A DNA stretch of 64,000 nt from an uncultured Pelagibacteraceae bacterium (GCA_902577875.1 CACHAX010000004.1:1-64000), one strand, 5' to 3'; shown: positions 44,768 through 53,844, numbered from the stretch's first letter. The notes: generated from the letters alone by a model not told the origin. A program made the numbers and translations.

Positions 44768-44965
44768 TTACTCTTTTTTGTCTGAGTCTTGATTTTCAGA
44801 TATATTTTTTGGTTGGCTATCTTCTGTAGCATCTGTAGCCATACCTTTTTTAAAACTTTTAATTCCTTTAGCAACATCACCCATTAAACTAGAGATTTTA
44901 CCTCTACCAAAAAGTAATACTACTAAAATTACTACAATTGCAATTTGCCAAAATCCTATACTCAT
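44768..44965 (-). CDS. tatA: Twin-arginine translocase subunit TatA
   Basis: 65 residues: [42 protein letters not shown] with the LFGRGK hinge and amphipathic helix of TatA, followed by a short charged tail ending in KKE. It forms the oligomeric pore element recruited by TatBC. The scpB-tatA-tatB-tatC order is standard. The gap of 42 bp to scpB may hold a ribosome site but no distinct promoter that I can support. Confidence 0.94.
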   Translation of the reverse strand: MSIGFWQIAIVVILVVLLFGRGKISSLMGDVAKGIKSFKKGMATDATEDSQPKNISENQDSDKKE

Positions 44966-45007
44966 AATTACTTATAACCTTATAATTTTAGTTTTAAAAC
45001 TATTTTT

Positions 45008-45700
45008 TTATTTATCGTTATCGGTATTAAGAGTGCTATTAAGCATCTCATCTATATCAGAGTATATATTTTCCTTTTTATCCTCTTGTTTTTCTTTATA
45101 GAATTTGCCTGTTCCAAATATAGATGCATCTACACTAGATGTATCAATAAGACCTGCAGTACCTAATTCATCTACTGTTGGAAGATCTGACAATTTTTGG
45201 AGATTGAAATGACTTAAAAAGTCATCTGTTGTTCCATATTGAATAGGTTTACCAGGGGCATCTTTTCGACCTTGAGGTCTAACCCAGTTCAATTCCATCA
45301 ATATCTCAAGTGTATTATTCCCGAAAGCAACTCCACGAATTTCTTCTATTTCAGCTCTAGTGACTGGTTGATGATAAACAATAATTGCAAGTGTTTCTAT
45401 TGCAGCCTTTGATAATTTTTTTTCAACAGTTTTTTGTTGAGACATTAATGAGGATAAATTTGGTGAAGTTCTAAAAGACCACTTATTGGATATACAGACT
45501 AAATTTATTCCACGATCAGAATAAAAATTCTGAAGTTTTAGTAAAGATTTTTCAACATCTGTCTTTTTTGAAATTTTATTTTCAATAGTTTCAATATTTA
45601 AAGGCTCTGCTGCTGCAAAAACAATAGCTTCTATTTCTTTATCAACATCACTTAATTTAGATGGAAATGATACAACATTATTTTTTTTTAATTTATTCAT
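45008..45700 (-). CDS. scpB: Segregation and condensation protein B
   Basis: 230 residues. Two winged-helix domains: EIEAIVFAAAEPLNIETIENKI (about 23-44) and the conserved LSKAAIETLAIIVYHQPVTRAEIEEIRGV, followed by WVRPQGRKDAPGKPIQYGTTDDFLSHFNL, the ScpB signature. An acidic tail with little order follows. ScpB dimerises and regulates the SMC-ScpA condensin. Shares one base with scpA. Confidence 0.95.
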   Translation of the reverse strand: MNKLKKNNVVSFPSKLSDVDKEIEAIVFAAAEPLNIETIENKISKKTDVEKSLLKLQNFYSDRGINLVCISNKWSFRTSPNLSSLMSQQKTVEKKLSKAAIETLAIIVYHQPVTRAEIEEIRGVAFGNNTLEILMELNWVRPQGRKDAPGKPIQYGTTDDFLSHFNLQKLSDLPTVDELGTAGLIDTSSVDASIFGTGKFYKEKQEDKKENIYSDIDEMLNSTLNTDNDK

Positions 45701-46431
45701 TAGATTTTTTTAATATATATATCCTCAAATAAATTATCTTGTTTAATAGATATATTGCCTTCTTTTGCAAGCTCTAAAGATCCAGCAAAAATTCCTGCAT
45801 TACCTGTCTTACTTAAAGTTTTAGAATTTCTAAAATTTTTTGGTATTAGATCAGTCATATTTTTCCAATCATTTAAATTATTATAAAACTCTTTTATAAC
45901 TTTAATACCTTCTTCAGTAGTAAATACTGGGAGTTTCGGAATATTCATTCTCTGAAAATCTTTTGTCATTACGATATTTGAATACGTTTTTAATAATTCA
46001 AACAATGTTAATGAATATTGAGAATTATAAATTGATCTCATTCCACTTTTTGAACCTCTCATAAAAATATCTTTGCCTAATCTTTTTCTACTTAACATCT
46101 GAGAAGACAATAATCTTATTAATTCTAGTTTTTTAAGTTGGAGTTTTAATTTTTCTGCCACTTCAAGAGCTTTAAATTCCTCTTCTTCTGTTTCTGGTAA
46201 TAGTAGTTTAGATTTAAGATAAGTTAACCAAGTAGCCATAAGCAAATATTCTGAGGCTAATTCTAAATTTAAATTTTCAGTTTTTGTTATAAAATCATGA
46301 AATTGATCTGCTAATTTGGTGATTGATATATTTTCCAAATCAACTTTTTGTGATTTTGCTAAATCTAAAAGTATTTCTAATGATCCAGAGTAATTACTAA
46401 GATCAACATTAAATTCTAAAGAATCACTCAT
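45700..46431 (-). CDS. scpA: Segregation and condensation protein A
   Basis: 243 residues. The kleisin N-terminus is YSGSLEILLDLAKSQKVDLENISITKLADQF, then LELASEYLLMATWLTYLKSKLLLPE, both diagnostic. The C-terminal winged helix is less typical (SKTGNAGIFAGSLELAKEGNISIKQDNLFEDIYIKK) but matches the 'FlALLEL.k...i...Q...F.di.l' end of the family, with the usual F.A.LEL region modified to AGSLELAKEG. It bridges the SMC heads. Sits between nagZ (10 bp) and scpB (1-bp overlap). Confidence 0.93.
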   Translation of the reverse strand: MSDSLEFNVDLSNYSGSLEILLDLAKSQKVDLENISITKLADQFHDFITKTENLNLELASEYLLMATWLTYLKSKLLLPETEEEEFKALEVAEKLKLQLKKLELIRLLSSQMLSRKRLGKDIFMRGSKSGMRSIYNSQYSLTLFELLKTYSNIVMTKDFQRMNIPKLPVFTTEEGIKVIKEFYNNLNDWKNMTDLIPKNFRNSKTLSKTGNAGIFAGSLELAKEGNISIKQDNLFEDIYIKKI

Positions 46432-46441
46432 GGATTTAAAT

Positions 46442-47392
46442 TTAACTTATTATTTGAATTAATTTAGAAGTTTTTTTTACAATAAAATCATCGATATAAG
46501 GTGAATTTTGACCTACCACATTCATTTCGTTCATTTTTCCATTGCAATGAAGCACCAAATTACAACCTGCACGAAAAGATTTAATAACGTTATTTTTTAA
46601 ATTACCTTTAAGAGCACCCATAGAAATATCATCTGACATTAATATTCCCTTGAATGATATTTCTCTTCTAATCATTTTTATGATTTTTTTAGAATGTGAA
46701 ACGTTATTTATCGGATCAAGTTTCTTAAACAACAAGTGACCGGTCATACCTAAAACAGATTTTTTTTTGGTAAATGGAAAAAAATCATATTTTTTAAGAT
46801 ACTTTAGATCTTTGTCTATAACTGGTAATTTATAATGACTATCAACTTTAGCTAAACCATGACCTGGAAGATGTTTAATTACTGTGCCAACCCTATTTTC
46901 GTGAAATTTTTCGATAGATATATCGCCAATTTTAGACAGAGTTTTTTTATCATTTGAATAGGATCGATCACCTATAATTTTATGAGACTTTTTTCGTCTT
47001 AGATCCAATACAGGGACAGTATTAATGTTAATACCAATAAGTCTTAACAAATAAGATATTTGCTTCACATAAACATTGAAATAAATATCAAATTTTTTTC
47101 TATCTTTTGAATATAAATCACCAAAATATTTTGCACTAAAAATGGAATTATCTATAAATTTTCTTAATCTACTTACTCTACCGCCTTCTTCATCAATTAA
47201 AATTGGATAATTAGAATTTTTAAATATTTTTTTAATGGAACTAGTTAATTTTTGAACTTGATTGATAGATTTTATATTTCTAGAAAAAAGAATTATTCCC
47301 CATGGTTTATATTTTTTTAAGAAACTTACTTCACTTTTTTTTAAATTATATCCACTAATACCACATATAAAAGCTCTAGTTTTTTTAATCAT
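46442..47392 (-). CDS. nagZ: Beta-N-acetylhexosaminidase (NagZ, GH3)
   Basis: 316 residues. It removes GlcNAc from peptidoglycan-recycling muropeptides. GH3 features are WGIILFSRNIKSINQVQKLTSSIK, YPILIDEEGGRVSRLRKF, GTVIKHLPGHGLAKVDSHYKLPVID (the NagZ catalytic KH(F/L)PGHG..D.H loop) and GILMSDDISMGAL (nucleophile Asp). It acts in the cytosol. Position between argS and scpA is the conserved alphaproteobacterial order. It overlaps the preceding small gene by 8 bp. Confidence 0.93.
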   Translation of the reverse strand: MIKKTRAFICGISGYNLKKSEVSFLKKYKPWGIILFSRNIKSINQVQKLTSSIKKIFKNSNYPILIDEEGGRVSRLRKFIDNSIFSAKYFGDLYSKDRKKFDIYFNVYVKQISYLLRLIGININTVPVLDLRRKKSHKIIGDRSYSNDKKTLSKIGDISIEKFHENRVGTVIKHLPGHGLAKVDSHYKLPVIDKDLKYLKKYDFFPFTKKKSVLGMTGHLLFKKLDPINNVSHSKKIIKMIRREISFKGILMSDDISMGALKGNLKNNVIKSFRAGCNLVLHCNGKMNEMNVVGQNSPYIDDFIVKKTSKLIQIIS

Positions 47393-47642
47393 TATATAAC
47401 AATTCCCAAAAAGAATATTTTTTTGTGTTTTTATTTTTGTATTCTACATATTCAATAATGTTGTCCGTGTCATTTTTAAGAATAAATAGATTATTTTCGT
47501 TAGATGATATTTTTTCATCAATACTTGAAACTGCTCTATATGATTTCTTGTAATTATCGTCTGAAAAATAATATCTTAGAGTAAAAAATAGAAAGAAAAA
47601 TATAATTATTAAATAAAATAGATATTTGAGCTCTTTTAGCAT
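47385..47642 (-). CDS. Short membrane protein at the usual SPOR-protein locus
   Basis: 85 residues: one N-terminal membrane helix (LKELKYLFYLIIIFFFLFFTLRYYF) and about 55 polar residues (KKSYRAVSSIDEKISSNENNLFILKND...). In many alphaproteobacteria the gene between argS and nagZ encodes a long membrane-anchored SPOR-domain protein. Here the anchor seems to be kept and the SPOR domain is not there. It starts one base into the argS stop region and overlaps nagZ by 8 bp, so it is certainly within a translated operon. Function unknown; reduction of the SPOR protein is inference from synteny. Confidence 0.6.
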   Translation of the reverse strand: MLKELKYLFYLIIIFFFLFFTLRYYFSDDNYKKSYRAVSSIDEKISSNENNLFILKNDTDNIIEYVEYKNKNTKKYSFWELLYND

Positions 47643-49372
47643 TACATTTTTTCAGGTGTATCAACACCTATAATATCCATTCCAGTTTTAATTGTTTTTG
47701 CAATAGATTTTAAAAATATTAGTTTTTCTATATTTATTGTTTTATCATCATTGATAAATCTTTTTTCAACATCATCTTTTCCCATATTCCAATAGGAATG
47801 AAACTGTGATGATAACTCATATAAATATACTGGGATCCTATGAGGTTCTAGTTTTTTGGTGGAAATTTCTACACATTTAGGCCATTCAGATATTTTTTTA
47901 AAAATTTCAATTTCTTCATTATTAAATTGCATATTATTATTTTCATTATCAATCTTGTCATCAATGTTTTTATTTATGTTTCTAAAAACCGATGAAATTC
48001 TAGCATAACAATATTGAACATAATAAAGCGGATTGTCTTTAGATTTTTCTTTTACTTTTGTAAAATCAAAATCTAATTCAGCATCATTGCTTCTACTTAG
48101 CATAATAAATCTTGTTGCATCTTTTCCAACTTCAGAAATTAAATCTTCAACGGTAATGTAATCACCTTTTCTTTTAGACATTTTAAAAGGTTTGCCATCT
48201 TTTATTAACTTAACAAGTTGGCTTACTTTACAAATTAATTTATTTTTTTCTCCAGATAATGCTTCAACAACAGATGTAATTCTTTTTATATAACCCGCAT
48301 GATCCGCTCCTAAAATATTTATTAATTTATCAAAGTTTCTATTTAGTTTTGTATTATGATACGCAACATCTCCAGCAAAATAAGTCCATGTGTTGTCAGA
48401 TTTTTGTAATGCCCTATCTTTATCATCCCCAAAATCTGTTGATCTAAAAAGTAGCTGATCTCTTTCTACCCAATTAGTTGTATCTTCTCCTTCGGGTGCT
48501 TTGATTTTTCCGATATATACAAATTTATCTTTTTTAAGTTTCTCAATAACCTTATCAACCTCTTTATTTTCAACTATTTCAGTCTCACTCGCAAAATTAT
48601 CATGAATAATTCCCAAATTATTTAAATTAGTCTTAATGAGTTTAAGTGACTCTGTAATTGCTAGTTTAGTAAGTGTTAACTTAATTTTTTCATATTCATC
48701 AAATTGTAAATCTTTATTATTATCTATAATATGTTGGGCTATATCCTTGATGTATTCTCCTGGATATAAATCATCCTCATTTAGTGGAAAAGTTTGATTA
48801 TCTAATTTTTCTTTTATTCTCAAATATACAGATCTAGTAAAATGTAAAATTTGATTACCATGATCATTTACATAATATTCTTTTACAACTTCTTGATTGT
48901 TAAATTTTAGCAAATTAGAGATAACATCACCTAGAATAGCACCTCTACAATGACCAACGTGTAATGGTCCAGTGGGATTTGCAGACACGAATTCAATTAA
49001 ATGTTTCTTTTTAGAGCCCTTAAGTGCTGCGCCAAAATTATTAAGATTATTTATATTTAAAAGAAATGAAGTCCAAAACTCTTTTTTTAAAATAATATTT
49101 ATAAATCCAGGCTTTGCTATTTCTATCTTCTCAATATTATTATCGTCTTTAAAAATAATATCTTTTAATTTTTCAGCGATTTTAATTGGTGGTTCATTAT
49201 TTGTTTTAGATAAAACCATTGCAACATTAGTTGACAGATCGCATTTAAATTTTTTAGGAGGTATATCTACATTTATACCAGATAAACTTTCAGGTAATAA
49301 AATTAGCTTTTCTTCACTTGCTAATTTAATTTTATCTAAAATTTTATTTAAGTATTCCTCAAATATATTCAT
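47642..49372 (-). CDS. argS: Arginyl-tRNA synthetase
   Basis: 576 residues, class I. The N-terminal Add-1 domain (about 1-110) precedes EFVSANPTGPLHVGHCRGAILGD (HVGH as the HIGH motif). GADHAGYIKRITSVVEAL and the FKMSKRKGDYITVEDLI loop follow; the latter is a real KMSK, unlike many ArgRS. The C-terminal anticodon domain has DNPLYYVQYCYARISSVFRN and the final family motif GMDIIGVDTPEKM (usual '..lLGi..pe.M'). It overlaps dgt by 4 bp. Confidence 0.97.
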   Translation of the reverse strand: MNIFEEYLNKILDKIKLASEEKLILLPESLSGINVDIPPKKFKCDLSTNVAMVLSKTNNEPPIKIAEKLKDIIFKDDNNIEKIEIAKPGFINIILKKEFWTSFLLNINNLNNFGAALKGSKKKHLIEFVSANPTGPLHVGHCRGAILGDVISNLLKFNNQEVVKEYYVNDHGNQILHFTRSVYLRIKEKLDNQTFPLNEDDLYPGEYIKDIAQHIIDNNKDLQFDEYEKIKLTLTKLAITESLKLIKTNLNNLGIIHDNFASETEIVENKEVDKVIEKLKKDKFVYIGKIKAPEGEDTTNWVERDQLLFRSTDFGDDKDRALQKSDNTWTYFAGDVAYHNTKLNRNFDKLINILGADHAGYIKRITSVVEALSGEKNKLICKVSQLVKLIKDGKPFKMSKRKGDYITVEDLISEVGKDATRFIMLSRSNDAELDFDFTKVKEKSKDNPLYYVQYCYARISSVFRNINKNIDDKIDNENNNMQFNNEEIEIFKKISEWPKCVEISTKKLEPHRIPVYLYELSSQFHSYWNMGKDDVEKRFINDDKTINIEKLIFLKSIAKTIKTGMDIIGVDTPEKM

Positions 49373-50487
49373 TTTGATGCTCTATATAATTGTATGGCGT
49401 ACCTATCTGTCATGCCAGAAATATAATCGGATATAGCTCTCTCTTTGTTAGTTTTTAAATATTTAGTTTTAATATACTTTTTTGGATTTTTGCTAATTAC
49501 ATTAAAAAGCTTTTTAATTATCTTTTTTCCTTCGTTATTTTTTTTTAGTACATCTTTATTATTGTACATAGTTATTCTAAGGAAATCTCTAATCTCATTT
49601 ATAGTTATTTTTAATTTGTTGGAAAAATCAACAATTTGATTTTTTTTATTCGATACATCTTTTTTTGTAGATATTTTGTTCATTAAAATATTTCTTGTCG
49701 TTGTTTTTATTAAGTCTTGAACCATTAAATTTATAGAGTCTCTTATAGTTTGATATACAAGAATATCATTATTTTCACTCTTTAATTTATTTTTATATGA
49801 TTTTAAAATTTCATCAAAAAAAGAGATTTGTTTAAGATCGTTTAACTTAAACAATTTAGCTTTTATTCCATCTTGAATATCATGGTTATTGTATGCAACG
49901 TCATCGGATATAGATGCAATTTGAGCCTCCAGTGAGGAGTTTTTTGAAAAATTAATTTTATTTTTTAAATTTTTCAAACCAATTAAATTATTTATTTTGA
50001 CTAGCTTTGTTACCGGACCATTATGTTTAATAAGTCCATCTAATGTTTCTAATGTTAAATTAAGACCTTCAAATTTAAAATATTTATTTTCAATGAACAT
50101 TACTATCCTAAGTGTTTGAAGGTTGTGGTCAAATCCCCCATATTCATACATACATTCATTTAAGGACTCTTCTCCCGCATGACCAAAAGGGGTATGACCT
50201 AAATCATGAGCTAAGCTTAATGTTTCAGCTAAATCATCATTTAAACCTAAGTATTTAGCAATTGTTCTGGCAATTTGTGAAACTTCAATGGAATGCGTGA
50301 TTCTGGTTCTATAATGATCTCCCTCAGTATTCACAAATACCTGAGTTTTGTGCTTCAATCTTCTAAAAGAGGTAGAATGAATTATTCTATCTCTATCTCT
50401 TTGGAAAGGTGATCTGAAAGGATTGCTCGCTTCTTTGAACAGTCTACCTTTTGAAGCAAATGTTCCTAATTTTGAGTAATTTTTCAT
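49369..50487 (-). CDS. dgt: Deoxyguanosinetriphosphate triphosphohydrolase-like protein
   Basis: 372 residues. HD-domain dNTPase that splits dNTPs to nucleoside and triphosphate. Motifs are the N-terminal NPFRSPFQRDRDRIIHSTSFRRLKHKTQVFVNTEGDHYRTRITHSIEVSQIARTIA, the HD pair in SLAHDLGHTPFGHAGEESLNECM and GGFDHNLQTLRIV. YNNHDIQDGIKAKLF gives the last metal ligand, and SDYISGMTDRYAIQLY the ending. It is the first gene of the run to secF, divergent from the A-type carrier gene across 50 bp. Confidence 0.94.
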   Translation of the reverse strand: MKNYSKLGTFASKGRLFKEASNPFRSPFQRDRDRIIHSTSFRRLKHKTQVFVNTEGDHYRTRITHSIEVSQIARTIAKYLGLNDDLAETLSLAHDLGHTPFGHAGEESLNECMYEYGGFDHNLQTLRIVMFIENKYFKFEGLNLTLETLDGLIKHNGPVTKLVKINNLIGLKNLKNKINFSKNSSLEAQIASISDDVAYNNHDIQDGIKAKLFKLNDLKQISFFDEILKSYKNKLKSENNDILVYQTIRDSINLMVQDLIKTTTRNILMNKISTKKDVSNKKNQIVDFSNKLKITINEIRDFLRITMYNNKDVLKKNNEGKKIIKKLFNVISKNPKKYIKTKYLKTNKERAISDYISGMTDRYAIQLYRASK

Positions 50488-50537
50488 TCTTTAAAAATGG
50501 CAAAATATTATTATATTGTTTTTATCAATGTTTAATT

Positions 50538-50855
50538 ATGATTAAAGAAATTAAATTTACAGATAATGCTATAAAGCAGATAAACCATCTTCTATCATCA
50601 AAAGATAAAGGGTCATTTTTTAGAATCGCTATTAAAGGTGGTGGATGCTCTGGATTTCAATATGATTTCTCATTTGATAACTCTGCTAATGATGATGATC
50701 TACAACAAGACAATATTCTTATCGACAAAACATCGGCTGATTTACTAAAAGGATCTGAAGTTGATTTTGTAAAAGAATTGATCGGAGATTCTTTTAAAAT
50801 AAACAACCCACAAAGTAAATCTTCTTGTGGTTGTGGCGTATCTTTCTCGCTTTAA
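50538..50855 (+). CDS. A-type iron-sulfur carrier (ErpA/IscA family)
   Basis: I start at ATG 50538 (105 aa), because the ORF-track start at 50451 lies within dgt and gives a non-family N-terminus. The fold begins IKFTDNAIKQINHLL and has the three conserved cysteines in GGGCSGFQYDF and SCGCGVSF. A-type carriers hand Fe-S clusters to apo-enzymes. ErpA and IscA cannot be separated from this alone; stand-alone genes like this are usually ErpA. Its TAA overlaps the xth ATG (TAATG). Confidence 0.93.
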   Translation: MIKEIKFTDNAIKQINHLLSSKDKGSFFRIAIKGGGCSGFQYDFSFDNSANDDDLQQDNILIDKTSADLLKGSEVDFVKELIGDSFKINNPQSKSSCGCGVSFSL

Positions 50856-51631
50856 TGATAATTAGTTCCTGGAATGTTAACTCTGTAAGAGCAAGAATTG
50901 AAAATATTAAAGAGTATCTAAAAAAATATTCACCAGATATTTTAATGATGCAAGAGATCAAAGCTCAAGATGAAAACTATCCTTACGAAGACATTGAAAA
51001 ATCAAATTACCAAAATTATGTATTTGGTCAAAAATCATATAATGGGGTTGCAATAATTTCTAAAAAAAAATTGGACAAAATTGAAAAAGATATTTTTAAA
51101 GATAAAAATAAACAATCAAGAATTATTACAGCAGATCTAAAACATAAATCAAAAACAATTAAATTAATAAATATATATACACCTAATGGAAATCCAGTTG
51201 ATACAGAAAAATATACTTATAAATTATATTGGCTAGAAAGTTTAATTAAAAAATTAAAAGCTTATTTAAAAAAAAAAGAAAATATAATTATTGGTGGTGA
51301 TTTTAATATAATTCCATCAGCTGAGGATGTTCATAATCCTAAAGGATATGAAAATGATGCATTGTTTAGACTAGAGATAAGAAAAAAATTAAGAGAATTA
51401 TTAAGTTTAGGTTTTCATGATGCATATAGATATATTCATCCTGACAAAGAGGGATATACGTTTTGGGATTATACAAGCGGTGCATGGCAAAAAAATAATG
51501 GCATGAGAATTGATCATTTCTTAGTTTCAAACTCAATTATAAATCTTGTGAAAGATGTAAAAATTAATAAATTTCCTCGTGGAAGACAAAAACCTTCAGA
51601 TCATACACCAATTGAAATTGAATTAACTTAA
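50855..51631 (+). CDS. xth: Exodeoxyribonuclease III
   Basis: 258 residues from ATG 50855, which overlaps the previous stop; the ORF track began ten codons upstream. AP endonuclease/3'-phosphatase of base-excision repair. Motifs: SWNVNSVRARI, LMMQEIKAQDENYP (metal Glu), GVAIISK, IYTPNGNPVDTEKYTYK, GGDFNIIPSAEDVHNP, MRIDHFLVS and SDHTPIEIEL (catalytic His). Length and order match XthA. Its 3' end overlaps the Ldh-family gene by 9 bp, tail to tail. Confidence 0.96.
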   Translation: MIISSWNVNSVRARIENIKEYLKKYSPDILMMQEIKAQDENYPYEDIEKSNYQNYVFGQKSYNGVAIISKKKLDKIEKDIFKDKNKQSRIITADLKHKSKTIKLINIYTPNGNPVDTEKYTYKLYWLESLIKKLKAYLKKKENIIIGGDFNIIPSAEDVHNPKGYENDALFRLEIRKKLRELLSLGFHDAYRYIHPDKEGYTFWDYTSGAWQKNNGMRIDHFLVSNSIINLVKDVKINKFPRGRQKPSDHTPIEIELT

Positions 51632-52621
51632 AGATTTTATTTTATTTACAAGTTCCTCATTAATATTTCTAGGTCCAGTATCTAATCTGTTTTTGTGACG
51701 TCTTTCACCAGGCAACCTAACCTCTCCCATTGATTTCATTTTCTCAAAGAATTTATTTGAATGACTATCCCAATCAGAATTTGTTAATTTGTCAGGAGAT
51801 ATAGCTAAAATAAACTCCCCACCACTAGGTGGCCCACCATCATCTGTATCCTTCTCAGCTGTCTCATAACTAAAATTATCTCCAACTAAGGCTCCAGCAA
51901 GTAATTCAACCATCATTGCTATTCCTGAGCCTTTATAGCCGCCAAATGGCAACAAAACTCCACCATCTGCTATTTCACCAGGATCTGTTGTTTCTTTTCC
52001 ATCTTTAGTTAAACCAGTTCCTATTGGGACCTTGTGCCCTTCTCTTTTTGCAACTTGAACCTCTCCCATGGCCATCGATGCAGTAGCCATATCATAAACT
52101 ACAGGTGGTTTATTTTTTCTTGGCCAAGCAAATGAAATTGGGTTTGTTCCAAATAAAGGTTTAATTGCTCCTGCTGGAGCAACTGCTGGCTTGTATGATG
52201 TACAGGCAAAAGCAACAAGTCCTTGCTCTGCTATTGCTTCAGTCTCAGGCCACATAGCAGCCATATGATGAGAATTAGTGATTGCTAAAACTGCAACTCC
52301 ATTTTCTTTTGCAGCTTTTACGAGTTCTGGTATTCCATATTTTAAAACCATTGGGGCAAGACTATTTTTCCCATCTGCTTTAACAACACTTGGGGTTAAT
52401 TTTGAAATCACTGGTCTAGCCTTACCATTAATTTTTCCGCTTTTTAAACCAGATACATAAGCGGGTAATCTAAATAGACCATGAGATAATGATCCATCTC
52501 TTTCAGCATTTTTGATTAAAGTAGATAAAGTATCTGCTGTTTCTTCATCGCATCCATTAGATATTAAAGTTTTTTTAGCTAAATGGAAAATTTCTTCTAA
52601 TGTTAAAGGAACAGTTGACAT
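51623..52621 (-). CDS. Ldh-family (malate/lactate/imino-acid) oxidoreductase
   Basis: 332 residues of the Ldh_2 superfamily (type 2 malate/L-lactate dehydrogenases and Delta1-piperideine-2-carboxylate/pyrroline-2-carboxylate reductases). Signatures: SHGLFRLPAYVSGLKSGKINGKARP (His/Arg region), VAVLAITNSHHMAAMWPETEAIAEQGL with the catalytic His, GTNPISFAWPR, YDMATASMAMGEV and LLPFGGYKGSGIAMMVELLAGAL. Composition is visibly less Lys/Asn-rich than its neighbours. The SHHMAAMW form suggests the imino-acid-reductase subgroup, but malate or lactate activity is possible. Single gene facing xth, upstream of and codirectional with znuA's 3' end. Confidence 0.82.
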   Translation of the reverse strand: MSTVPLTLEEIFHLAKKTLISNGCDEETADTLSTLIKNAERDGSLSHGLFRLPAYVSGLKSGKINGKARPVISKLTPSVVKADGKNSLAPMVLKYGIPELVKAAKENGVAVLAITNSHHMAAMWPETEAIAEQGLVAFACTSYKPAVAPAGAIKPLFGTNPISFAWPRKNKPPVVYDMATASMAMGEVQVAKREGHKVPIGTGLTKDGKETTDPGEIADGGVLLPFGGYKGSGIAMMVELLAGALVGDNFSYETAEKDTDDGGPPSGGEFILAISPDKLTNSDWDSHSNKFFEKMKSMGEVRLPGERRHKNRLDTGPRNINEELVNKIKSLS

Positions 52622-52664
52622 AAATAATATTAGATATTATTTACGACAAAAGTTCAATTTTTAA

Positions 52665-53807
52665 TTAACAACCTTTAAAAGATTTAGACATATTTCTGAT
52701 TAAATCAAAATATAAGTCTTTTCCAGGATCCAAAGTAGCTCCTAATGGGTCTACAACACCAGTTTTAATATTCATATCTTTTGCTACAGCTTTAATGATA
52801 TTTGGATTAAACTGTGGTTCAGAAAATACACAAGCTACTTTATCATGCTCAATTATTTCTCTGATTTCAGCCAATTGTTCTGCTCCTGGCATTACATCTG
52901 TATTAACTGTAAAAGCACCCAATATATTAACATTAAATCTTTTCTCAAAATATTGGTAAGCATCATGGAAAACAATTGATGCAACACTCTGATTTAATTC
53001 AGAAGAGACGTCACTAACAAGTTTATCAATATCTTTTAGTGCTTTCTTTAAATTGCTTTTATATTTTGATGCGTTCTTAGAATCATTTTCAATTAAATGC
53101 TGTGCCATTTCATTTAATATAACTTTAGCATTCATTGGATCTAACCAAATATGTGGGTCATGCTCACCGTGGTGGTGACCTTCATGTCCTGCATGATCAT
53201 CGTGGTCATCATGGTCATCTTTCTTTTTATGTCCATGGTCATCATGATCGTCATGCCCATCTTTCTTTTTATGGTCATGATCATCGTGGTCGTCTTCTTT
53301 ATGACCGTCTTTTTTTTTGTGGTCGTGATCATCGTGGTCGTCATGTCCATCTTTCTTTTTATGGTCATGATCATCGTGATCATCTTCTTTATGGCCATCT
53401 TCTTTATGTCCGTGATCGTCATGATCATCATGATCACCAAAAATATTTCGTTCTCTGAATTTTAATTTATTAAGACCTTTAATTCCCATTAATTCAATTT
53501 TTTCAGCTTTTTTTGCAATTGAATCTAATGGTTTTTCCATGAAGTTTTCTAGATCTTCACCTACCCAAAAAATAAGATCAGCTTCTTGTAACATCTTTGC
53601 ATGAGATGGTTTTAACGGAAATCCATGTGGTGAAGAATATCCATCGACTATTAGGTCTGGTTTAGCAACTCCATCCATCAGATAGCTAGCTAAAGAGTGT
53701 ATAGGCTTAATTGAAGCTACAACTTTTATTTCTGCTTTTGCTGATGTAAAAAGAGCTAAAAAAGATAATATTGTAATTATTAATGTTGATTTTTTTAAGT
53801 TTTTCAT
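52665..53807 (-). CDS. znuA: Zinc ABC transporter substrate-binding protein ZnuA
   Basis: 380 residues with a signal peptide (AlaLysAla cleavage near 25). Cluster A-I/A9 binding protein: VVASIKPIHSLASYLMDGV, first zinc His61 in SSPHGFPLKPSHAKM, a His/Asp-rich loop at 125-218, second His in HDPHIWLDPMNAK, third in VFHDAYQYFEKRF and the CVFSEPQFNP segment. The mobile acidic-His loop and HDPHIWLDP make zinc (not manganese) the likely cargo. The loop is about 95 residues, much longer than in E. coli ZnuA, and internally duplicated. It is divergent from znuC, with two Zur-box-like palindromes between. Confidence 0.96.
   Translation of the reverse strand: MKNLKKSTLIITILSFLALFTSAKAEIKVVASIKPIHSLASYLMDGVAKPDLIVDGYSSPHGFPLKPSHAKMLQEADLIFWVGEDLENFMEKPLDSIAKKAEKIELMGIKGLNKLKFRERNIFGDHDDHDDHGHKEDGHKEDDHDDHDHKKKDGHDDHDDHDHKKKDGHKEDDHDDHDHKKKDGHDDHDDHGHKKKDDHDDHDDHAGHEGHHHGEHDPHIWLDPMNAKVILNEMAQHLIENDSKNASKYKSNLKKALKDIDKLVSDVSSELNQSVASIVFHDAYQYFEKRFNVNILGAFTVNTDVMPGAEQLAEIREIIEHDKVACVFSEPQFNPNIIKAVAKDMNIKTGVVDPLGATLDPGKDLYFDLIRNMSKSFKGC
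53211..53390 (-). repeat. Two 90-bp tandem repeats in the znuA His/Asp loop
   Basis: Residues 140-169 and 170-199 of ZnuA are a 30-residue unit repeated in tandem (28 of 30 identical). Inside each unit are two shorter DH.DHDHKKKDG-type elements, so the whole metal loop is built of four HKKKD blocks. The DNA remains highly similar between the copies, which suggests recent duplication or slippage. The repeat also generates long shadow ORFs in three other frames. Confidence 0.85.
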
Positions 53808-53826
53808 AATTTAATTTAGTGTTAAT

Positions 53827-53841
53827 TGTTATAATATAACA
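53827..53841. promoter_or_regulatory. Zur box 1 (perfect palindrome)
   Basis: TGTTATAATATAACA is a 7-bp inverted repeat around one base and matches the alphaproteobacterial Zur operator core (GTTATA-N-TATAAC). It lies 19 bp upstream of the znuA start (53807) in the intergenic region with znuC, and the zur gene is 1.6 kb away in the same locus. It should repress both directions when zinc is sufficient. Confidence 0.8.
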
Positions 53842-53844
53842 TTG

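Noticed and set aside
53135-53465. Three long ORFs on both strands inside znuA (107, 104 and 99 aa) with periodic His/Asp/Met composition
   Set aside because: They are shadows of the repeated GAT/CAT codons of the ZnuA metal loop; composition is repetitive and no start signal is seen.
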